NCBI RefSeq assembly: GCF_024166365.1 | Contig: NW_026060245.1 | Location: forward strand, 62,001-126,000 | Reading direction: 5' to 3' | DNA length: 64,000 bases | From: Elephas maximus indicus | Taxonomy: Eukaryota > Chordata > Mammalia > Proboscidea > Elephantidae | Shown: one piece after another, positions 57,263 through 64,000 of the stretch | Layout of the letters: each line of letters opens with the position of its first letter | Numbering within the stretch: position 1 is the stretch's first letter | Position numbers and translations under genes: made by a program | The notes under the pieces: generated by a model | What the model was told of the DNA's origin: nothing | Databases searched by the model: none | Seen by the model: the letters and a program-made list of their open reading frames with translations, nothing else

Positions 57263-59039
57263 GTAAGCGCCATTTTGTTTCTGTTGAACAACAGACAGAG
57301 GGCCAGCCATCTCTGCTTCTAGGTCTGATGCTGCAGGCTTGTCGAGCACGGGGCTCATCTCTGTGCTCCGTCCCACGTATTCTTTGTCTAGGATGCAGGG
57401 GCCATGGTGGTAGCCCAGAAGACCCCTTTGGCATATTTTCAAAATCTAGCCAGTGTTTTTTTCCGTGTGTGCTGGGAATGGTTTTGTGGTCCCACACCTT
57501 TTTCATTATGACTCTTGAGTTATGTTCATCTCGTCTGGATGTTTTAAAACTTATTTTACAACCCTTTCAATTTGTATCTTTAACCCTGTTGCCTTACAAA
57601 TTCTACAGCCATATTTTTGTCTTCAAAGTGGATTTTTTTTTTTCTTTCTGTTTTCGTCTCCCTTTTGGCTTTATTAAACCAAGCCTTTTCAAAAAGACTT
57701 AAGGGTCTCTTCTTTCTTGTCCACAAAAGTGCAAGAGGAGGGACAGCGCTTGGGGGTGAAGACAGAGGATATTCAACCGCTCCCCTCAAGCAGAGCCCTG
57801 GTCCCCTCCCTTCTTGAATGGGCACTGCATTTCTCAGAATAAGCTGCCGTAGTCAATGGCTCCATCCATGCCCTACAGGACTGGCCCACCATCTCACTTT
57901 TGTTTAGTCTGAGCTTTAGAGTAAGAGTCACAGCACTTTTTTGAACCCAAAGTGATTCTGGTGGCCACCCCTCCCCCCCCCCCCGCCCACACCACAATAC
58001 AGAGGTGAGTTTCCCGAGGGGTGAGTAGCACAGGCCCAGAAGAAACTCTGGCTGAAGTTTGCCTGGTTTTTAAACCCTTGGGGCACCTGGACCTTGCTTC
58101 CGACATCAAATTGGTGTCAACCTAGTCCAGGAAAGCAGCGCTGGGAAAGCTTGGAGGTCTTGAAGGTCAAAGTTAATGCCACCAGCCCAAGGGCATGTTG
58201 TCCTAACCAAATCCCTACTCTGGAAGGAGAAGGAGAAGTTTTTGTTTTGAGTTAGACATCACTTTAAGCATTGACTCCCAAATGCAGTTCTGCTCTAAAC
58301 ACAGAGACTTCTCTGCATAAGAGGATGAGGGGGATTTCTCTTCCCCAGGGGACTCATCATCCCACCCCCTGCGGGTCTGTCTCACAGGGCATTCATTTCC
58401 ACCCTCTATTTTGTGGTGTGCATGTGCATACGGGTATGTGTGCTCAGGGGCACACATGTGTTTGGAGTGGAGATGGCCGGGCTTCTAGTGTCGTCCTTCC
58501 CAGGGTGCCTCCCGCCTACTTTCTCATGGTCTAGGGCAATGCGGTCTGTGGAGGGAGATGCTCTAGCTGCTGGGAGTGCCTCCTTGGAATGGTCTGATTC
58601 CTGCGCTGGGGGCTGGGTTCTGCGTTCTCAGCCTTGCCATTTTGAAGGGGGCAGGTTTCAACTCCTTGTTGTTGGGAAGAGTGCTGTCCTGATTGGGATT
58701 GGGTTTCTGCTCTAGCAAGACAGCCACCCCTGGAAGGGCCACCTGGTGCCAGGCAGTATCAGGGTTACAGAAAGAGATGGCCTCTACCTTCTAACTCAGA
58801 AAATGTCACAGCCTTTGAGGGCCTGGTGGTGTCCACGTGGTCATCTCACACACCCTGCTCACTTCATCGCTGAGCGAGCTGCACAGAAGAGATGTCCTGC
58901 ACCTGCAAAGTGGCAAGAGGTGGCAAGATTCAGATGAAAATAGGGAGGACGTGTGGCCTGGTCCAGGGCTTGCATGGTAACAGGCCCCATCTTCAGTGAG
59001 GTTGACCTATACCTTTTCTCTCCTCTTTGCTCCTTACAG

Positions 59040-59072
59040 CTACAACAGTGAGCACAGCTTTACCCACAACAG
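59040..59072 (+). CDS. DMBT1: DMBT1 mini-exon SID3, unit R2
   Basis: Same as at 54383. Confidence 0.8.
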
Positions 59073-59752
59073 GTATGTTCCCCCACAGCTCTCTCTATTG
59101 GTCACTGGACTCCACATGCTCAAGGGTTGAGTTAAGTCTGGAGAAACTTTGGGCTGGAAGTATTAGTATAAGATGCCGTTCCAGAAAATTCTCAGGGCAC
59201 AGTGTGGATGGGAGTCCTGTCATAGTCATAGGCCAAGGAATCAGGCAGAATCTCAAAACACTCCTCTATGTTTTCTCCCAAGAGGAATGGGTGGATGCCC
59301 TGTTTCGGGAAGGGTGGTGTTTCTGAGTGCTTATTGTTACTCTGATGGTTCCTGCAGACCCAGGCTTGCCTGGCCATGTTGGGCGTTGAGGCCTTGGGCT
59401 GCATGGAGGAAGGAGGGTGTATTCAGCTACCATCAAGGCCAGTAGGCAGGGCATAGCAGGGACCAGAGCAGAGTGAGGCCATCCTGGTGTCAAGGGGCCC
59501 CTTTTCAGTGGGGAGCCTGCACTGGCATCCCACCCAGGTTGGGAAGGAGAGGAGTCAGGGGGCATGGCCCTTACGGCATAGGATTCCTGGGGCCCCAGAA
59601 GGGATGGGGATCCTGTCCTTTTTTTCCTTAAGAGAACTCTAACCTGTGTGAGGAAGCTTTGGCTATTGGGAAGCGGCCTTGGCTACTTACAAAGTATAGG
59701 GCATTCACATTCAAGACAGAATCTAATAAGAAATAATTGTGTCACTCCCTAG

Positions 59753-60076
59753 GGACAGGATCTGGTTTGGCTCTGAGGCTGGTGAATGGAGGTGACCGGT
59801 GTCAGGGCCGCGTGGAGGTTCTGTACCAAGGCTCCTGGGGCACCGTGTGTGATGATGACTGGGACACCAATGATGCCAACGTGGTCTGCAGGCAGCTGGG
59901 CTGTGGCTGGGCCATTTCAGCCCCAGCAAATGCCCGGTTTGGTCAGGGCTCAGGACAGATCGTCCTGGACGATGTGCGCTGCTCAGGACATGAGTCCTAC
60001 CTATGGAGCTGTCCCCACAGAGGTTGGCTCTCTCATAACTGTGGTCACCATGAGGATGCTGGCGTCATCTGCTCAG
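59753..60076 (+). CDS. DMBT1: DMBT1 SRCR domain exon, unit R2
   Basis: Open 324-nt SRCR exon with the same protein sequence as at 55096. Confidence 0.96.
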
Positions 60077-61030
60077 GTGGGCCTCCAGATCACTCAGCCA
60101 CCTTCTGGGGTTGGCTCTACTCATAGAAGACAGGCTTCCCCTCCCAGGACTTCCACTTGGAGCCTCTCCTATGCATCCTGTGGCTCTCACTTTCCCAGGT
60201 CAGCTGGTGGCTCAGGTGCCATGTCGGGCCACCTAAGGGGACAAACAACGTGGCCAGCTCCATCCCGCATGCTTCCAAATATGCCCCAATGTTGGTTTGG
60301 AGGCAAGTCTGGCACCATTGTTAACACAAGGTCAAGTATACTGAGGGCAGAAACAATAAGCCCTTTCTTTAGATACAGGATCATGCACTCATTACAACCC
60401 CCCATTTGACCTGGTGAAAGCTTCTCAAAGGCAGGGGACACCGGTGGTAAATTCACCACCCCTCCCCCTTCATGGGTGTATTGATTTGACTCCTCCAGAT
60501 GCAGAGTCAGACAGAAGGATTCAAGAGTGTATAAGATGTACATGAAGTGCAGTGAGCAGCACTAGGGAAGGGAGATAAGGATGTCAGCAATGATAGGAGT
60601 AGTTTGGTAGGAGTAGTTTGCTAATGAGACAGCCATTGCGTTATCCCAGTGAGACACTCTAGGAACAGGTGTACAACCTCAGAATCATGGCACCTGGAGG
60701 GTTGGGTAATGGGTCTTCTTAGGAACTGTTGGATTGGTCGTTGGCTGCTCCTGTGGAGTGTAATGTCGTGGCAACTCTGGCCTGGCCCTTGCGGGGCAGT
60801 AGCTTCCGTAGTCTGAGCAAAAAGGCCCCAAGTACAATGTCAGTGCTGGGATAGGATGCATGTGCAACTCCTTGATACAGCTGCAGATTCATGTCGGCCC
60901 TTGCAGGGTCCACATGGTGGCACATAAACAGCATCAGCTGAGGGTGTAAATATGCTGAGTTCCCTCAGTCGTTGGTTTCAAATGGGGCAAACCTGGGCAG
61001 TACATCTGACTTTTCATCTCTGTCTCACAG

Positions 61031-61066
61031 CTGTGGTGCCCACCACCCCCCGACCCAGGCCACCAG
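61031..61066 (+). CDS. DMBT1: DMBT1 mini-exon SID1, unit R2
   Basis: Same as at 56374. Confidence 0.8.
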
Positions 61067-61889
61067 GTGAGTCCACAGCGTCCTTATAAGGCTTTTTTCT
61101 CCCCTCCCTGCCCTTTCACCCCTCCCCCTTTCATATGACCCTCCTTTCTCTGCAAAAACTGGGAGCATCTTGTTTTCTCCCTACTCTGTTCCTGAGACTA
61201 CCAGTAGGCTTCTTAACTAGATGTTGAGATGCACAGAGTCCTGTCCTCCTGTCAGTCCAGCTGTGCTTTCATTAAACCCCTTTGATACTGTCTATAGCCG
61301 ATAGTTTACTGTGGGGTCAGAGAAATGGCCACGTGTTGCATGAACTGTAGGCCTTAGTAGTCAGGGCTGACATCACCTTACTGGGAGAACTGATCCTGAG
61401 AACCACTGCCCTTCTGTAGGAGAGAGTGTCTTTGAGGATGTCTGTTCTCTCCATCACTCCTTGATTATTCTCAGCATCAGCAGGGCGACATCTGCATCCA
61501 GAGAAGAAGAGATCCCGAGTGTAGGGCGAGAGAAGCCATCATACACTGGGGTGAAAATGGTGACCTAGTGATGTTTTTCTAAGTAATTCTTCAGTAGATT
61601 GGTCTGCTGTGATTGGTCTTTGTGGAAATCACCAGTGCGGATAATGGCATGCTGCAGTTGGGCATTTCTTGGGTGGTGGCTCCACTGACTCGAAGCTGCT
61701 CACACAGTGATGCCCTCTCTCGCCTAGCACTGGAAGAATGACTGAGACCCTGCCCTACAGGCAGCCCTATCTCCACAGCCTTTAGCCATTTCTTAGAGGG
61801 GGAGCTTTGAATCTCAGCTAGCATGGGTCCCAGGTCCAGCATGGATGCCACTGCATTCTCTTTCCTAATACTGCTTTGTTTTTCTCTAG

Positions 61890-61919
61890 GTTCGCAGCAC
61901 CCAACAGCTGTGATAGAAG
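61890..61919 (+). CDS. DMBT1: DMBT1 mini-exon SID2, unit R2
   Basis: Same as at 57233. Confidence 0.77.
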
Positions 61920-63194
61920 GTAAGCGCCATTTTGTTTCTGTTGAACAACAGACAGAGGGCCAGCCATCTCTGCTTCTAGGTCTGATGCTGCAGGCTTGTC
62001 GAGCACGGGGCTCATCTCTGTGCTCCGTCCCACGTATTCTTTGTCTAGGATGCAGGGGCCATGGTGGTAGCCCAGAAGACCCCTTTGGCATATTTTCAAA
62101 ATCTAGCCAGTGTTTTTTTCCGTGTGTGCTGGGAATGGTTTTGTGGTCCCACACCTTTTTCATTATAACTCTTGAGTTATGTTCATCTCGTCTGGATGTT
62201 TTAAAACTTATTTTACAACCCTTTCAATTTGTATCTTTAACCCTGTTGCCTTACAAATTCTACAGCCATATTTTTGTCTTCAAAGTGGATTTTTTTTTTT
62301 CTTTCTGTTTTCGTCTCCCTTTTGGCTTTATTAAACCAAGCCTTTTCAAAAAGACTTAAGGGTCTCTTCTTTCTTGTCCACAAAAGTGCAAGAGGAGGGA
62401 CAGCGCTTGGGGGTGAAGACAGAGGATATTCAACCGCTCCCCTCAAGCAGAGCCCTGGTCCCCTCCCTTCTTGAATGGGCACTGCATTTCTCAGAATAAG
62501 CTGCCGTAGTCAATGGCTCCATCCATGCCCTACAGGACTGGCCCACCATCTCACTTTTGTTTAGTCTGAGCTTTAGAGTAAGAGTCACAGCACTTTTTTG
62601 AACCCAAAGTGATTCTGGTGGCCACCCCTCCCCCCCCCCCCGCCCACACCACAATACAGAGGTGAGTTTCCCGAGGGGTGAGTAGCACAGGCCCAGAAGA
62701 AACTCTGGCTGAAGTTTGCCTGGTTTTTAAACCCTTGGGGCACCTGGACCTTGCTTCCGACATCAAATTGGTGTCAACCTAGTCCAGGAAAGCAGCGCTG
62801 GGAAAGCTTGGAGGTCTTGAAGGTCAAAGTTAATGCCACCAGCCCAAGGGCATGTTGTCCTAACCAAATCCCTACTCTGGAAGGAGAAGGAGAAGTTTTT
62901 GTTTTGAGTTAGACATCACTTTAAGCATTGACTCCCAAATGCAGTTCTGCTCTAAACACAGAGACTTCTCTGCATAAGAGGATGAGGGGGATTTCTCTTC
63001 CCCAGGGGACTCATCATCCCACCCCCTGCGGGTCTGTCTCACAGGGCATTCATTTCCACCCTCTATTTTGTGGTGTGCATGTGCATACGGGTATGTGTGC
63101 TCAGGGGCACACATGTGTTTGGAGTGGAGATGGCCGGGCTTCTAGTGTCGTCCTTCCCAGGGTGCCTCCCGCCTACTTTCTCATGGTCTAGGGC

Positions 63195-64000
63195 AATGCG
63201 GTCTGTGGAGGGAGATGCTCTAGCTGCTGGGAGTGCCTCCTTGGAATGGTCTGATTCCTGCGCTGGGGGCTGGGTTCTGCGTTCTCAGCCTTGCCATTTT
63301 GAAGGGGGCAGGTTTCAACTCCTTGTTGTTGGGAAGAGTGCTGTCCTGATTGGGATTGGGTTTCTGCTCTAGCAAGACAGCCACCCCTGGAAGGGCCACC
63401 TGGTGCCAGGCAGTATCAGGGTTACAGAAAGAGATGGCCTCTACCTTCTAACTCAGAAAATGTCACAGCCTTTGAGGGCCTGGTGGTGTCCACGTGGTCA
63501 TCTCACACACCCTGCTCACTTCATCGCTGAGCGAGCTGCACAGAAGAGATGTCCTGCACCTGCAAAGTGGCAAGAGGTGGCAAGATTCAGATGAAAATAG
63601 GGAGGACGTGTGGCCTGGTCCAGGGCTTGCATGGTAACAGGCCCCATCTTCAGTGAGGTTGACCTATACCTTTTCTCTCCTCTTTGCTCCTTACAGCTAC
63701 AACAGTGAGCACAGCTTTACCCACAACAGGTATGTTCCCCCACAGCTCTCTCTATTGGTCACTGGACTCCACATGCTCAAGGGTTGAGTTGAGTCCAGAG
63801 AAACTTTGGTGCTGGAAGCATTAGTATAAGATGTTCTTCCAGAAAATTCTCAGAGCACGGTGTGGATGGCCGGATGGGGTGAGGGGTGGGGGCTGGGAAT
63901 CACAGTCCATAGTCCAGGAAATCAAGCAGAATCTCAAAACACCTCTCTAGGTTTCCTTCCAAGAGGGTCAGGGAGGTGCTCTGTTTCAGGATTGGTGGAG
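63195..64000 (+). repeat. DMBT1: DMBT1 tandem unit R3, cut by window end
   Basis: Start of a third unit. From about 63789 it carries the left-type variable segment (TTGAGTCCAGAGAAACTTTG, then GGCCGGATGGGGTGAGGGGT), matching the reverse complement of 3721-3930 and not the segment in R1 and R2. Confidence 0.93.
63697..63729 (+). CDS. DMBT1: DMBT1 mini-exon SID3, unit R3
   Basis: Same as at 54383. It is the last exon in the window; the SRCR exon that should follow lies beyond the edge. Confidence 0.8.

Larger units (their letters stand above)
53881..58537 (+). repeat. DMBT1: DMBT1 tandem unit R1 (right array)
   Basis: 4657-bp unit in plus orientation with exons at 54383, 55096, 56374 and 57233. 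It matches the left-array unit almost base for base outside the variable segment and a C-run of 12 (57973-57984, G-run on the other strand). Confidence 0.96.
58538..63194 (+). repeat. DMBT1: DMBT1 tandem unit R2
   Basis: Second 4657-bp unit. Differences from R1 seen by eye are very few, for example A at 62166 where R1 has G (57509), and C where R1 has G near 54140 (R2 about 58796). It carries the right-type variable segment. Confidence 0.96.

Noticed and set aside
57166..57702. 178-codon frame that reads a signal-like hydrophobic stretch into the SID2 exon (and its copies)
   Set aside because: The hydrophobic FLILLCFSL run is the translated polypyrimidine tract before the exon acceptor, and the frame runs through the donor into intron. 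It is a by-product of splice-site composition and repeats with the unit.

Overview
The window is eukaryotic and mammalian: split exons with GT-AG borders, MIR and L2 relics, a 5.9 kb L1, an RTE/BovB-type LINE, and about a dozen SINEs of the afrotherian AfroSINE kind (a tRNA-like head with a '...GTTAAGAGCTCAGCTG...AACCAAAAGG...' body, and a tail also seen at the 3' end of the RTE element). These repeats point to an afrotherian, most likely an elephant. That is inferred from repeat type, not from a database match. The locus is DMBT1 (gp340/salivary agglutinin/hensin), a secreted or epithelial mucin-like scavenger receptor. The evidence is a first exon that starts MGIST and encodes a signal peptide, class 1-1 exons throughout, and group-B SRCR domains with eight cysteines linked by short Thr/Pro-rich spacers.

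Layout. (1) 1-22394: 4.8 tandem copies of a 4680-bp unit with all DMBT1 exons on the minus strand. The sequence is cut at 22395 by a 500-N placeholder gap. (2) 22895-28756: an L1 with decayed ORF1 and ORF2 and a poly(A) tail, whose 5' end is lost in the gap, followed by a decayed RTE (28757-30357). (3) 30358-36150: 5' flank with old repeats and a tRNA-Gly-headed SINE; no protein gene seen. (4) 36152-52668: plus-strand 5' part of DMBT1. It holds a TATA box, the signal-peptide exon, short Thr/Ser exons, a dead SRCR exon (40653-40978), a second SRCR exon with a one-base deletion (50904-51226), and mini-exons, with introns dense in AfroSINEs. (5) 52235-64000: plus-strand tandem array, one diverged half unit followed by 2.2 near-identical units of 4657 bp.

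Each array unit encodes 141 residues: one 324-nt SRCR exon and three mini-exons of 36, 30 and 33 nt. All begin and end in phase 1, so units can be added, lost or skipped without breaking the frame. The left (minus) and right (plus) arrays look almost identical outside one roughly 290-bp intronic segment that exists in two diverged versions. The last partial unit at the right edge (63781-64000) switches to the version otherwise found only in the left array. No first exon for a minus-strand gene is visible between the gap and 36150. The simplest reading is that the left contig is the continuation of the right array, placed in the wrong orientation and position across the gap. A real head-to-head inverted duplication is the alternative.

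No novel non-DMBT1 system was found. The points of interest are the array structure, its homogenisation and mosaicism, the decay of the two leading SRCR exons, and the probable assembly inversion.
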